A stretch of DNA of 64,000 nt from an uncultured Burkholderiales bacterium. GTDB taxonomy: Bacteria > Pseudomonadota > Gammaproteobacteria > Burkholderiales > Burkholderiaceae_C. Under the pieces are notes generated by a model, which saw only the letters and a program-made list of their open reading frames with translations, was not told where the DNA came from and made no database searches. This document shows, in pieces, positions 27,252-35,238 of this stretch (position 1 is its first letter; the number at the start of each line of letters is the position of its first letter). The stretch spans positions 1-64,000 of the forward strand of contig CALMYH010000036.1 of the NCBI GenBank assembly GCA_937873395.1. The letters are read 5' to 3'. Position numbers and translations under genes: made by a program.

Positions 27252-28289
27252 TCAGCGCTTTTCCGCCTTGGACTCGTAGCGGCGGCTCCACTCGGCCAGA
27301 ATGCGGTCGCGGTTGGCGGCCGACCAGGCAAAGTCGTTCTTGGCCAGCATGCCGTCGATGCTTGTCGGGATGTGCTCCAGCTTGGGCTGCACGCCCTGGA
27401 ACGCGACGATCGCGAAGTTCTTCGCGTACAGCTCGCTGGCCTCCCGCGTCACCGCCCAGTCGGCCAGGGCCTTGGCGGCCTCCGGGTGACGGGTATTCTT
27501 CATGATGCCAGTGGCTTCCAGCTCCCAGCCCAGACCTTCGGACGGCAACACCACGTTGATGGGGGCGCCGTCGGTCTTGAGCTTGTTGGCCCGGTACTCG
27601 AAACTCAGCCCGATGGGGTACTCGCCCGCGCCGGCGAGATTGCAGGGCTTGCTGCCCGAGTGCGTATAGACGCCGATGTTCTGGTGCAAGGCGTCCATAA
27701 AAGCCCAGCCCTTGTCCTCGCCCATCATCTGCAACCAAGCGGCCACCATCAGGTAGCCGGTGCCGGAGCTGGCCGGGTGCGGCATCGTGATGGCACCACG
27801 GTAGACCGGCTTGGTCAGGTCGGCCCAGGAAGCGGGCTGCGGCAGGTTCTTCTTGCCGGCCTCGACGGTGTTGAAACACGCCGCAGAGGCATAGACGTTC
27901 ATGCCCACCCAGCTGGGCTGCTCGCCAGGGGCCCGCATGTTGGGCTTGATGCTGTTCATGCCCTTGGGCGCGTACGGCATCAGCATGCCCTCCTTGTCCA
28001 GCACCGCCAGCGAGGACGCGGCCAGCCCCCACACCACGTCGGCTCGCGGGTTGGCCTTCTCGGCGAGCAGCTTGGCGGTCATGATGCCGGTCGAATCCCG
28101 CACGAACACCAGATCGATGCCTGGGTGGGCCTTCTCGAAGGCGGTCTCGTACGCCCTGATCTGATCGGCCTCGAGTGCGGTGTAGACGGTCAGCTGCGTC
28201 TTGGCCTGCGCAAAGGCCGCGCCTGACAGCGCCAGGGCGAACACAGGCGCGAGGGTCTTCAGACCACAACGGATGGGTGGGAACAGCAT
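27252..28289 (-). CDS. phnS: 2-Aminoethylphosphonate-binding protein
   Basis: A 345-residue periplasmic binding protein. A signal peptide ends in ALALSGAAFAQA; the mature part starts KTQLTVYTALEADQIRAYETAFEKAHPGIDL, the hallmark opening of PhnS-type AEP receptors, followed by RDSTGIMTAKLLAEK and the HPASSGTGYLMVAAW block. It captures 2-aminoethylphosphonate and leads the minus-strand operon phnS-phnT-permease-oxidase-phnX. The ATG at 28289 has a clear AGGAG site. A Pho-box-like sequence lies 50-67 bases upstream on the same strand. Confidence 0.9.
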   Translation of the reverse strand: MLFPPIRCGLKTLAPVFALALSGAAFAQAKTQLTVYTALEADQIRAYETAFEKAHPGIDLVFVRDSTGIMTAKLLAEKANPRADVVWGLAASSLAVLDKEGMLMPYAPKGMNSIKPNMRAPGEQPSWVGMNVYASAACFNTVEAGKKNLPQPASWADLTKPVYRGAITMPHPASSGTGYLMVAAWLQMMGEDKGWAFMDALHQNIGVYTHSGSKPCNLAGAGEYPIGLSFEYRANKLKTDGAPINVVLPSEGLGWELEATGIMKNTRHPEAAKALADWAVTREASELYAKNFAIVAFQGVQPKLEHIPTSIDGMLAKNDFAWSAANRDRILAEWSRRYESKAEKR

Positions 28290-28329
28290 GGCGATTTCTC
28301 CTCGGGTTGACTCCAAAGCGTCATGTTGA

Positions 28330-28353
28330 GGAGGCAATATGAAAGCCTGTTGA
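28330..28353 (+). other. Four-codon minicistron with strong ribosome site before phnZ
   Basis: GGAGG at 28330-28334 is followed by ATG at 28339 and codons AAA GCC TGT, then TGA at 28351-28353. The phnZ-like ATG at 28366 is in the same frame, 12 bases further. The phnZ start itself lacks a good ribosome site, so this ATG-TGA may be a leader for reinitiation, or the original start cut off by a nonsense change. Confidence 0.5.
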
Positions 28354-28356
28354 CAG
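28339..28356 (-). promoter_or_regulatory. Candidate Pho box upstream of phnS
   Basis: On the minus strand the sequence CTGTCAA-CAGG-CTTTCAT has two 7-base units with an 11-base period and agrees at about 13 of 18 positions with the PhoB consensus, mostly in the two half-sites. It lies 50-67 bases upstream of the phnS ATG, nearly the same distance as the phnD site. It also falls within the leader of the divergent phnZ-like gene. Confidence 0.5.
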
Positions 28357-28365
28357 TCCGGCGAC

Positions 28366-28932
28366 ATGAAGCTCGACCTGAACCACCTTCTTGAACTGCT
28401 GCTTCTGCGTGGGCATGAGCGGTACGCGGGAGAACCGGTCTCCCACCTGCAGCACGCTCTGCAAACCGCCCACCTGGCCCAGTGCGCGGGAGCCGGTGCT
28501 TCGCTGGTGGCTGCCGCCCTGCTGCACGACATCGGCCACCTGCTGCATGGCCGGACCGGCACACCCAGCGCACAGGGCATCGACGATCGCCACGAAGTCA
28601 TCGGCGCCACCGTGCTGTTCAGCCTGTTCGGATCCGAGGTTTCCGAGCCGGTGCGCCTGCATGTGCAGGCCAAACGCCGCCTGTGCCTCGACCCCGGCTA
28701 TCTGGCCACCCTGTCCGATGACTCCCAGCGAAGTCTCGCCCTGCAAGGCGGCCCGATGAACGCGCACGAGGCCCAGTTGTTCGACGCGCACCCGTTTGGG
28801 CCCGATGCCGTGACGCTCAGGCGATGGGATGATGCGGCAAAGTCCGCTTCTGCTGAAACACCGGAACTGGCGCACTTCGCTGCTCTGGCCATGGGGCAAC
28901 TGCCAGCGCCCGGAAATCCGGCCGGTCCGTGA
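28366..28932 (+). CDS. phnZ: HD-domain mixed-valence diiron oxygenase, PhnZ-like
   Basis: A 188-residue protein of the phosphonate-degradation HD family (TIGR03276-type). PhnZ cleaves 1-hydroxy-2-aminoethylphosphonate oxidatively to glycine and phosphate. The six metal ligands of PhnZ are all matched: His30, His54, Asp55, His76, His99 and an Asp at 155/156. Tyr20 and Glu23 in RYAGE sit where PhnZ has Tyr24 and Glu27, the latter recognising the substrate amino group, so a primary-amine substrate is favoured over the trimethylated one of TmpB. The obligate partner dioxygenase PhnY is not in the window. It is divergent from phnS; the start codon lacks a good ribosome site of its own. Confidence 0.88.
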   Translation: MKLDLNHLLELLLLRGHERYAGEPVSHLQHALQTAHLAQCAGAGASLVAAALLHDIGHLLHGRTGTPSAQGIDDRHEVIGATVLFSLFGSEVSEPVRLHVQAKRRLCLDPGYLATLSDDSQRSLALQGGPMNAHEAQLFDAHPFGPDAVTLRRWDDAAKSASAETPELAHFAALAMGQLPAPGNPAGP

Positions 28933-28997
28933 CGATTTGCCGCCTTCGGCGTGGGCGCATGCGCTCCCTGGGCGCTGTGGCGTGTTGAAATGTCCGC

Positions 28998-30122
28998 ATG
29001 AGCTCCCCGAACGTCCCCATCGACAACGAACTGGGGCATCACCTGGCCCAGATGGTCGCGCACGGCGCCTCCGACCTGTTTCTTTCCGCCGGCTGCGCGC
29101 CCTCCCTGAAGGTGCAGGGGCAGACATTTCGCCTGCCCCTGCCTGTCCTGAGTGGAGAGGAAACCCGGCGGCTGGCCTATTCGGTGATGAGCGAAGCGCA
29201 GATCCGCGATTTCGAGTCCAGCCTGGAATGCGACCTGGCCATCGCGCTGCCGGAGCTGGGGCGATTTCGCGTCAATGTCTATCGCCAGCGCGGCGACGTG
29301 GCGGCGGTGGTGCGCCACATCAGCGCCACGATTCCGTCGATCGAGTCGCTCAAGCTGCCAGCGGTCCTGCGGGAGCTGTCCCTGCTGGAGCGCGGGCTGG
29401 TGCTGGTGGTCGGCGCAGCCGGCTCGGGCAAGTCGACCACGCTGGCGGCAATGCTGGACCACCGGAACCACCACAGAAGCGGCCACATCCTGACCGTCGA
29501 GGATCCGATGGAGTTCGAGCACAGGCACGGCAGCTGCATCGTCGACCAGCGCGAAGTCGGGCTGGACACCAGGAGCTTCGACGAGGCGTTGCGACACGCC
29601 ATGCGCGAAGCTCCCGACGTGATCATGATCGGGGAAATCCGGGATCGCGAGACCATGAAGCATGCATTGACCTACGCCGAGACCGGCCATCTGTGCGTCT
29701 CGACCCTGCACGCCAACAACGCCAATCAGGCGATCCAGCGCATCCTCAATTTCTTTCCGGACAACGCACACCGGCAGGTGCTGCTGGACCTCTCGCTCAA
29801 CCTCAAGGCGGTGGTCGGTCAGCGACTGATCCGTGGCCCACACGCGCGGCTGGTGCCGGCAGTCGAAGTGCTGCTGCAGTCACCCTATGTGGCCGAGCTG
29901 ATCCAGAAAGGACAGACCGACGATCTCAAGGAGATCATGGCTAGGAGCAACGAGCTGGGCATGTGCACCTTCGACCAGTCCCTTTATGAGCTGGTCATGC
30001 GGGGGGAACTGACGGCCGAGCAGGCCATCGAGCACGCGGACTCGCGCACCGACCTGTCGCTGCGCATCCGCCTGCGCCAGGGTCGCGGACCAAAAGCCGC
30101 CGGTCTTCACCTGGCCGTCTGA
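28998..30122 (+). CDS. pilU: Type IV pilus retraction ATPase, PilU/PilT family
   Basis: A 374-residue cytoplasmic ATPase that powers pilus retraction (twitching). Walker A is GAAGSGKSTT, the Asp box LTVEDPMEFEHRHGSCIVDQREVGLDT, Walker B-type MIGEIRDRETM and the His box ETGHLCVSTLHANNANQAIQRI are all present. The sequence EFEHRHGSCIVDQREVGLDT and the long C-terminus point to PilU rather than PilT. PilU usually follows pilT; here no pilT lies upstream within the window, since the phnZ-like gene precedes it. The ATG at 28998 lies 65 bases after that gene, probably with its own promoter. Confidence 0.88.
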   Translation: MSSPNVPIDNELGHHLAQMVAHGASDLFLSAGCAPSLKVQGQTFRLPLPVLSGEETRRLAYSVMSEAQIRDFESSLECDLAIALPELGRFRVNVYRQRGDVAAVVRHISATIPSIESLKLPAVLRELSLLERGLVLVVGAAGSGKSTTLAAMLDHRNHHRSGHILTVEDPMEFEHRHGSCIVDQREVGLDTRSFDEALRHAMREAPDVIMIGEIRDRETMKHALTYAETGHLCVSTLHANNANQAIQRILNFFPDNAHRQVLLDLSLNLKAVVGQRLIRGPHARLVPAVEVLLQSPYVAELIQKGQTDDLKEIMARSNELGMCTFDQSLYELVMRGELTAEQAIEHADSRTDLSLRIRLRQGRGPKAAGLHLAV

Positions 30123-30145
30123 ACCGGGCGCGGCGCGCCAGCGCC

Positions 30146-30712
30146 TCAGGCGTCTCCCTGACGGCTCAGGCGCTCGCTCTTCCAGTAGACGTCGTCCCCG
30201 CCGTTCATGCGGTTGAGCACCCGCGCGAGCACGAACATCAGATCGGACAACCGGTTCAGGTACTGGCGCGGCGCGTCCTTGATCGCTTCTTCGTTGCCCA
30301 GGGCCACCACGGCACGCTCGGCCCGGCGTGCGACCGTGCGGCACACATGGGCCAGGCTGGCCGCCCGCGTGCCGGCCGGCAGAATGAACTCCTGCAGGCG
30401 GGGCAGTTGCTCGTTGTAGGTGGCCAGCGCCTCGTCCAGCGCCAGCACCGCCTCGGGCTTGAGCAGTTCGAAACCCGGGATCGACAACTCGCCGCCGAGG
30501 TTGAACAGCTGGTGCTGGATCTCGACCAGCAGGGTGCGCACGTCCTCCGGCATGGGCTCGCACAGCAGCACGCCGATGTGCGAGTTGAGTTCGTCGACAT
30601 CGCCCATGGCGTGCACACGCAGGCTGTTCTTGGAGACGCGGGAGTTGTCACCGAGCCCCGTGGTGCCGGCATCACCGGTGCGGGTGGCGATCTGGGTGAG
30701 GCGGTTGCCCAT
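30146..30712 (-). CDS. Cob(I)alamin adenosyltransferase, PduO type
   Basis: A 188-residue enzyme that transfers adenosyl from ATP to cob(I)alamin to form coenzyme B12. The N-terminal ATP site TRTGDAGTTGLGDNSRVSKNS and the block MGDVDELNSHIG are the PduO signature, and the C-terminal RTVARRAERAVVAL and YLNRLSDLMFVLAR complete the five-helix bundle. No other cobalamin genes or B12-dependent enzymes are visible around it. It is convergent with pilU (24-base gap) and divergent from the FAD-linked oxidase gene. Annotation tools often call this family cob(I)yrinic acid a,c-diamide adenosyltransferase. Confidence 0.92.
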   Translation of the reverse strand: MGNRLTQIATRTGDAGTTGLGDNSRVSKNSLRVHAMGDVDELNSHIGVLLCEPMPEDVRTLLVEIQHQLFNLGGELSIPGFELLKPEAVLALDEALATYNEQLPRLQEFILPAGTRAASLAHVCRTVARRAERAVVALGNEEAIKDAPRQYLNRLSDLMFVLARVLNRMNGGDDVYWKSERLSRQGDA

Positions 30713-30820
30713 CGAGTCGAATCCTTGGCTGTGCGAATCCGGCGGATTGCCGATAATGCAGCATTATCCTGCGGCTGAACAAGGACCGCATGCCCGCAGC
30801 CCCTGCGTAGGAGACACCCG

Positions 30821-32245
30821 ATGAACGCCCCCGCCGACCACACGCACCTCGCGCCCGAGCTGAAGCTGCGCGAGGTGCCTGCCGCGCTGATCGAAACGCT
30901 GCAACAGCGCTTCGGCGCCCGCTGCTCGACCGCCCAGGCGGTGCGCGAACAGCACGGTCGCGACGAATCCATTTTCGACGTGCCGCCGCCTTCGGCGGTG
31001 GTGTTTGCCGAGTCCACCCGGGACGTGGCCGACGCGGTCAAGCTGGCCGCGCAGCACAAGGTGCCGGTCATTCCCTTCGGTGTCGGTTCCTCGCTGGAGG
31101 GCCACCTGCTGGCCATCCAGGGCGGCATCAGCATCGACGTCAGCCGCATGGACAAGGTGCTCTCGGTCAATGCCGAGGACCTCACCGTCACCGTGCAGCC
31201 GGGCATCACCCGCAAGGCGGTCAACGAGGCCGTCAAGCACGAAGGCCTGTTCTTCCCCATCGACCCCGGCGCTGACGCGTCCATCGGCGGCATGGCGGCC
31301 ACGCGCGCCAGCGGCACCAATGCCGTGCGCTACGGCACCATGCGCGAGAACGTGCTGGCACTGGAAGTGGTCACCGCCCGCGGCGAGGTCATTCGCACCG
31401 GCACCCGCGCCAAGAAGAGCAGCGCCGGCTACGACCTGACCCGCCTGATGGTGGGCAGCGAAGGCACGCTGGGCGTCATCACGGAAGTCACGCTCAGGCT
31501 GTACCCGCTGCCCGAGGCGATCTCGGCGGCCACCTGCTCGTTCCCGACCATCGAGGCCGCGGTGCGCACCGTCATCCAGATCATCCAGATGGGCGTGCCA
31601 ATCGCGCGCTGCGAACTGATCGACGCCGGCACCGTGCGCATGGTCAACGCCCACAGCAAGCTGGGCCTGCGCGAGGAACACATGCTGCTGATGGAGTTCC
31701 ACGGCTCGCCCGCCAGCGTGCAGGAGCAGGCCGAGACGGTGCAGGAGATCGCCAAAGAGTTCGGTGGCAACGACTTCGAGTGGGCCACCACCCCCGAGGA
31801 GCGCACCCGGCTGTGGACCGCGCGGCACAACGCCTACTTCGCGGCCATTCAGAGCCGGCCCGGCTGCCGCGCCATCAGCACCGACACCTGCGTGCCCATC
31901 AGCCGCCTGGCCGACTGCCTGCTCGACTCGGTGGCCGAGGCCGACGCCAGCGGCATCCCCTACTTCCTGGTCGGCCACGTGGGCGACGGCAACTTCCACT
32001 TCGGCTACCTGATCGACCCCGACCAGCCCGAAGAACACCAGAAGGCCGAGGCCCTGAACCACACCCTGGTGGCGCGCGCCCTGCAACTGGGCGGCACCTG
32101 CACCGGCGAACACGGCGTGGGCCTGCACAAGATGGACTTTCTGCGCACCGAAGCGGGTGACGGCGCCATCGACATGATGCGCACCATCAAGCAGGCGCTG
32201 GACCCCGACAATATCCTCAACCCGGGCAAGATTTTCCGGATCTGA
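30821..32245 (+). CDS. FAD-linked oxidase, D-lactate/glycolate dehydrogenase type
   Basis: A 474-residue VAO-type flavoenzyme that oxidises a 2-hydroxyacid. The FAD domain shows PVIPFGVGSSLEGHLLAIQGG and GGMAATRASGTNAVRYGTMRENVLALEVV; the cap domain ends with TCTGEHGVGLHKMDFL, the conserved GEHGxG block. Sequence style resembles bacterial cytochrome-type D-lactate dehydrogenases (Dld/LldE-free form) more than GlcD, because no GlcE or GlcF genes accompany it. The start at 30821 is preceded by TAGGAGACACCCG, a strong site. Substrate assignment between D-lactate and glycolate is open. Confidence 0.85.
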   Translation: MNAPADHTHLAPELKLREVPAALIETLQQRFGARCSTAQAVREQHGRDESIFDVPPPSAVVFAESTRDVADAVKLAAQHKVPVIPFGVGSSLEGHLLAIQGGISIDVSRMDKVLSVNAEDLTVTVQPGITRKAVNEAVKHEGLFFPIDPGADASIGGMAATRASGTNAVRYGTMRENVLALEVVTARGEVIRTGTRAKKSSAGYDLTRLMVGSEGTLGVITEVTLRLYPLPEAISAATCSFPTIEAAVRTVIQIIQMGVPIARCELIDAGTVRMVNAHSKLGLREEHMLLMEFHGSPASVQEQAETVQEIAKEFGGNDFEWATTPEERTRLWTARHNAYFAAIQSRPGCRAISTDTCVPISRLADCLLDSVAEADASGIPYFLVGHVGDGNFHFGYLIDPDQPEEHQKAEALNHTLVARALQLGGTCTGEHGVGLHKMDFLRTEAGDGAIDMMRTIKQALDPDNILNPGKIFRI

Positions 32246-32248
32246 ATG

Positions 32249-32283
32249 GTTCGACCCGACACCTGGCTGGTGACAGGTCGAAC
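32249..32283. terminator. Hairpin between convergent oxidase and parB genes
   Basis: GTTCGACC (32249-32256) and GGTCGAAC (32276-32283) form a perfect 8-bp stem enclosing a small CACC/GGTG hairpin. It fills the 54-base gap between two convergent genes. No T-run is present. Confidence 0.5.
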
Positions 32284-32299
32284 AGTTCAGGACCCTGAC

Positions 32300-33223
32300 T
32301 CAGCGTTCGCCTCGCAAGCGATCAATCAGGCCATTGAGCTCGTCCAGCGAGCCGAACTGGATGGCGAGTTCGCCCATGTCTTCGACACGGCCGTGGCGCT
32401 TGACGCGCTTTTTCACGCGCACCTCGACCTCGGCGGTCAGCAGGTCGGACAACTCGTCCTCGACCCGGCGGATGTCACGCGATTTTTCCTTTTTGGGCTT
32501 CTGCGGCACCAGGTTGAACTCGGCCCCAAGCTTCTTGACCAGGCGCTCGGCTTCGCGCACCGACAGCTTCCTGGCCGCGATCTGGTTGGCCGCCGTGATC
32601 TGGCCCACCCTCTCCAGCGCCAGCAGCGCGCGGGCGTGACCCATGTCGATGTCACCGGCCATGAGCATGGTCTGCACCGGCTCGGCCAGGTGCAGCAGGC
32701 GCAGCAGATTGGACGCGGCCGAACGCGAACGGCCCACGGCCTGGGCCGCCTGTTCGTGGGTCAGGCCAAACTCCTTGACCAGGCGCTGCAGGCCCTGGGC
32801 CTCTTCCAGCGGGTTCAGGTCTTCGCGCTGCATGTTCTCGATCAGCGCCATGGCGGCCGCCGATTCGTCGGGCACGTCGCGCACCAGCACCGGCACCTCG
32901 GTCAACCCGGCCAGCTGGGAGGCGCGATAGCGGCGCTCACCCGCGATGATTTCGTACTTGCCGGCATTCACGCCGCTCGCCAGGCGGCGCACGAGAATTG
33001 GCTGCATGACGCCCTGGGCCTTGATCGACTCGGCCAGTTCGTAGAGAGCGCCCTCGTCCATGCGGGTACGGGGCTGGTACATGCCGGGCACCATCTCGGT
33101 CACGGGGAGGGAGCTTGGGGCTCCTGCCGGCGCGGACGCGTCAGCCGCGGCAGGCTCTGCCACCTTGGGGCCCAGCAGGGCTTCGAGTCCGCGGCCCAGG
33201 CCTTTGGGTTTTTTGGTGACCAT
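32300..33223 (-). CDS. parB: Chromosome partitioning protein ParB
   Basis: A 307-residue DNA-binding CTPase. The opening KKPKGLGRGLEALLG is typical of chromosomal ParB; the CTP-binding block GERRYRASQLAGL and ENMQREDLNPLEEAQGLQRL follow, then the parS-reading helix-turn-helix TGLTHEQAAQAVGRSRSAASNLLRLL-type region (LTHEQAAQAVGRSRSAASNLLRLL) and a C-terminal dimerisation part. ParB loads on parS and slides as a clamp to segregate origins and recruit SMC. Four parS sites lie within 3-6 kb. A small hydrolase gene separates it from parA by two short gaps, an arrangement common in Comamonadaceae. Confidence 0.95.
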   Translation of the reverse strand: MVTKKPKGLGRGLEALLGPKVAEPAAADASAPAGAPSSLPVTEMVPGMYQPRTRMDEGALYELAESIKAQGVMQPILVRRLASGVNAGKYEIIAGERRYRASQLAGLTEVPVLVRDVPDESAAAMALIENMQREDLNPLEEAQGLQRLVKEFGLTHEQAAQAVGRSRSAASNLLRLLHLAEPVQTMLMAGDIDMGHARALLALERVGQITAANQIAARKLSVREAERLVKKLGAEFNLVPQKPKKEKSRDIRRVEDELSDLLTAEVEVRVKKRVKRHGRVEDMGELAIQFGSLDELNGLIDRLRGER

Positions 33224-33224
33224 C

Positions 33225-33785
33225 TCAATCGCCTTTCTTGTCGTTCCGTTCGTTCAGCCAGACCAGGCCCTCGGGCCAGTCGCCCAGGCCGGATTCGGCG
33301 TTGATGTGGCCGCGCTCGCCCAGGTCGACGAACGTCGAGCCCCAGCTGGCCGCCAGGGCCTGCGCCTTGTCGAAGCTGCAATAAGGATCGTTGCGGCTGC
33401 CCACCAGGGTGCTGCCAAAAGGCAGACGCTCGCGCACGATGGGCGCCCAGCTGGGCAACACGGCACGCAGTTCGCCGCGCTCCGGATCACCCGGCGCCAC
33501 CAGCAACGCGCCCTGCACGCGGCCGGTGCTCCGGGAGACCTGGGCCCAGGCCGCCGTGAGGATGCAGCCCAGGCTGTGGGCCACCAGCAGCACCGGGCCG
33601 TCGCAACCCAGGACCACATCTTCCAGCCGGGCGATCCAGTCGCCACGTTTGGGCGTCATCCAGTCGGACTGATCCACCCGGCGAAAGCCTTGTTGCGCTT
33701 CCCAGCGGCTCTGCCAGTGCGCGGGGCCGCTGTTCTGCCAGCCAGGCAGAATCAGGATGTTCTCAGGTTTGACCGGCATTTTCAC
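33225..33785 (-). CDS. RBBP9/YdeN-family serine hydrolase
   Basis: A 186-residue alpha/beta hydrolase. The family start ILILPGWQNSGPAHWQSRWEAQQ, the nucleophile elbow VAHSLGCILTAAWA with its Ser in GHSLG-type context, the Asp region LVGSRNDPYCSFDKAQALAASWGS and the C-terminal catalytic His in GERGHINAESGLGDWPEG are complete. The RBBP9/YdeN family has small, poorly characterised esterase-like enzymes. Its place between parA and parB, nearly touching both, suggests cotranscription; it likely has no direct role in segregation, but the same arrangement occurs widely in Burkholderiales. Confidence 0.88.
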   Translation of the reverse strand: MKMPVKPENILILPGWQNSGPAHWQSRWEAQQGFRRVDQSDWMTPKRGDWIARLEDVVLGCDGPVLLVAHSLGCILTAAWAQVSRSTGRVQGALLVAPGDPERGELRAVLPSWAPIVRERLPFGSTLVGSRNDPYCSFDKAQALAASWGSTFVDLGERGHINAESGLGDWPEGLVWLNERNDKKGD

Positions 33786-33797
33786 AGCAGCAAGCGC

Positions 33798-34568
33798 TCA
33801 CATCTTTTGGATTCTCTGCACCATTTCACTGGCGAAGGCCAGAAAGGCCTGGCTGCCGCGCGCCGAAGGGTCGAACACCACGCCGGGCAGGCCGTAGCTG
33901 GGCGCCTCGGCCAACCGCACATTGCGCGGAATCACGGTGTCGAACACCTTGTCGGCAAAGTGGGCCTTGAGCTGGTCACTGACCTGCTGCTGCAGGGTGA
34001 TGCGCGGGTCGAACATGACACGCAGCAGGCCGATGATCTGCAGGTCCTTGTTGAGGTTGGCGTGCACCTGCTTGATGGTGTTGACCAGATCGGTCAGGCC
34101 TTCGAGCGCGAAGTACTCGCACTGCATGGGCACGATGACACCGTGGGCCGAGCACAGGCCGTTGAGCGTCAGCATGGAAAGGGATGGCGGGCAGTCGATC
34201 AAAACAAAGTCGAAATCGGCATCGACCTCGGCCAGTGCCTGTTTCAGGCGCTTCTCGCGCCGCTCGACCTCGACCAGCTCCACCTCGGCACCCGCCAGGT
34301 CGCGGTTGGCGCCGAGCACGTGGTAGCCACACTTCTCCGACAGCAAGGCCGCCTCCTTGACCGCGGCCGACTCCAGCAGCACATCGTAGACCGAAAGCGG
34401 CAAGGTACGCTTGTCCACCCCGGAGCCCATGGTGGCGTTGCCCTGTGGGTCGAGGTCGACCATCAGCACCCGCTGGCCGATCTTGGCCAGACCGGCGGCG
34501 AGGTTGACCGTGGTCGTCGTCTTGCCGACGCCGCCTTTCTGGTTGGCAATACAGAATATCTTGGCCAT
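33798..34568 (-). CDS. parA: Chromosome partitioning ATPase ParA
   Basis: A 256-residue deviant Walker ATPase: MAKIFCIANQKGGVGKTTTTVNL has the KGGVGKTTT motif at about residues 11-19, VLMVDLDPQGNATMGSG the second motif and DFVLIDCPPSLSMLT Walker B. ParA forms nucleoid-bound gradients that move ParB-parS complexes. The start at 34568 is preferred to the upstream one at 34583 (MGVPLMAK) because chromosomal ParA proteins begin MAKIF. A fragment of the palindromic repeat seen in rsmG lies immediately upstream at 34573-34590. Confidence 0.95.
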   Translation of the reverse strand: MAKIFCIANQKGGVGKTTTTVNLAAGLAKIGQRVLMVDLDPQGNATMGSGVDKRTLPLSVYDVLLESAAVKEAALLSEKCGYHVLGANRDLAGAEVELVEVERREKRLKQALAEVDADFDFVLIDCPPSLSMLTLNGLCSAHGVIVPMQCEYFALEGLTDLVNTIKQVHANLNKDLQIIGLLRVMFDPRITLQQQVSDQLKAHFADKVFDTVIPRNVRLAEAPSYGLPGVVFDPSARGSQAFLAFASEMVQRIQKM

Positions 34569-34572
34569 CAGT

Positions 34573-34590
34573 GGTACCCCCACGCTCCGC
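34573..34590. repeat. Repeat fragment upstream of parA
   Basis: The 17-base word CCCCACGCTCCGCCGCT occurs here and again in the rsmG insertion at about 35785-35801. It looks like a truncated copy of the same palindromic element placed just before the parA start. Confidence 0.55.
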
Positions 34591-34623
34591 CGCTGCCACG
34601 GACTTGTTGTACAGGCTGAACTT

Positions 34624-35238
34624 TCATCTGGAAACGGCCAGCTTGACGCCGAATCCGATCAGGAACACACCGGCCAGCTTTTCCATGGCTTGGCCGATTC
34701 GCGGGTTGGCGCGCATGCGTTCGGCCAGGAAGTGGGTGAGCAACACGACCGCCAGACCGTAAAGCAAGGTCAGGAAGGCGATGGTGGCGGCCATGGCACC
34801 GAAGGTGACCAGCCCCTGGTGCTTCTGGGGGTCAACGAAGAGCGGGAAGAAGGCCATGTAGAAAACAATGGCCTTGGGGTTGAGCAGGGTGATCGTCAGG
34901 GCCTGCTGGAAGTAATGGCGAGGCCGGATGTGGAGCACCGGTGCATCGCCGGGCTTGGCGGTGAGCATCTTCCAGCCCAGCCAGGCCAGGTAGGCAGCAC
35001 CGGCCCACTGGACAAAGCTGAACGCGGCCGGATAGGCGGTGAGCAAGGCAGCGACACCGGCCACGGCCATCCACATCAGCACCTGGTCACCGGCGATGAC
35101 ACCGAAAGTGGCGGCCAGTCCACCCCGGATGCCGCCCTTGCCGGTGGAGGTGATCAAAGCGAGGTTGCCGGGGCCGGGAATGGCCAGAAAGACGATGATG
35201 GCGACGACAAAGGCGCCGTAGTCTGCGATGCCGAACAT
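34624..35238 (-). CDS. LysE-family amino acid exporter
   Basis: A 204-residue inner-membrane protein with about six helices: GAFVVAIIVFLAIPGPGNLALITSTGKGG, the LysE/RhtB hallmark with its IPGPGN motif, then GLAATFGVIAGDQVLMWMAVAGVAALL and the LLNPKAIVFYMAFFPLFVDP block. It exports amino acids or related metabolites; specificity is not readable. It sits between rsmG and parA, an order conserved in this family of bacteria. It is separated from parA by 55 bases and from rsmG by 115, so it probably belongs to the same transcription unit. Confidence 0.9.
   Translation of the reverse strand: MFGIADYGAFVVAIIVFLAIPGPGNLALITSTGKGGIRGGLAATFGVIAGDQVLMWMAVAGVAALLTAYPAAFSFVQWAGAAYLAWLGWKMLTAKPGDAPVLHIRPRHYFQQALTITLLNPKAIVFYMAFFPLFVDPQKHQGLVTFGAMAATIAFLTLLYGLAVVLLTHFLAERMRANPRIGQAMEKLAGVFLIGFGVKLAVSR

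Noticed and set aside
28339-28360. Selenocysteine at the in-frame TGA before the PhnZ-like gene
   Set aside because: No convincing SECIS hairpin follows the TGA, and PhnZ enzymes carry no selenocysteine there; a leader minicistron is a simpler reading.
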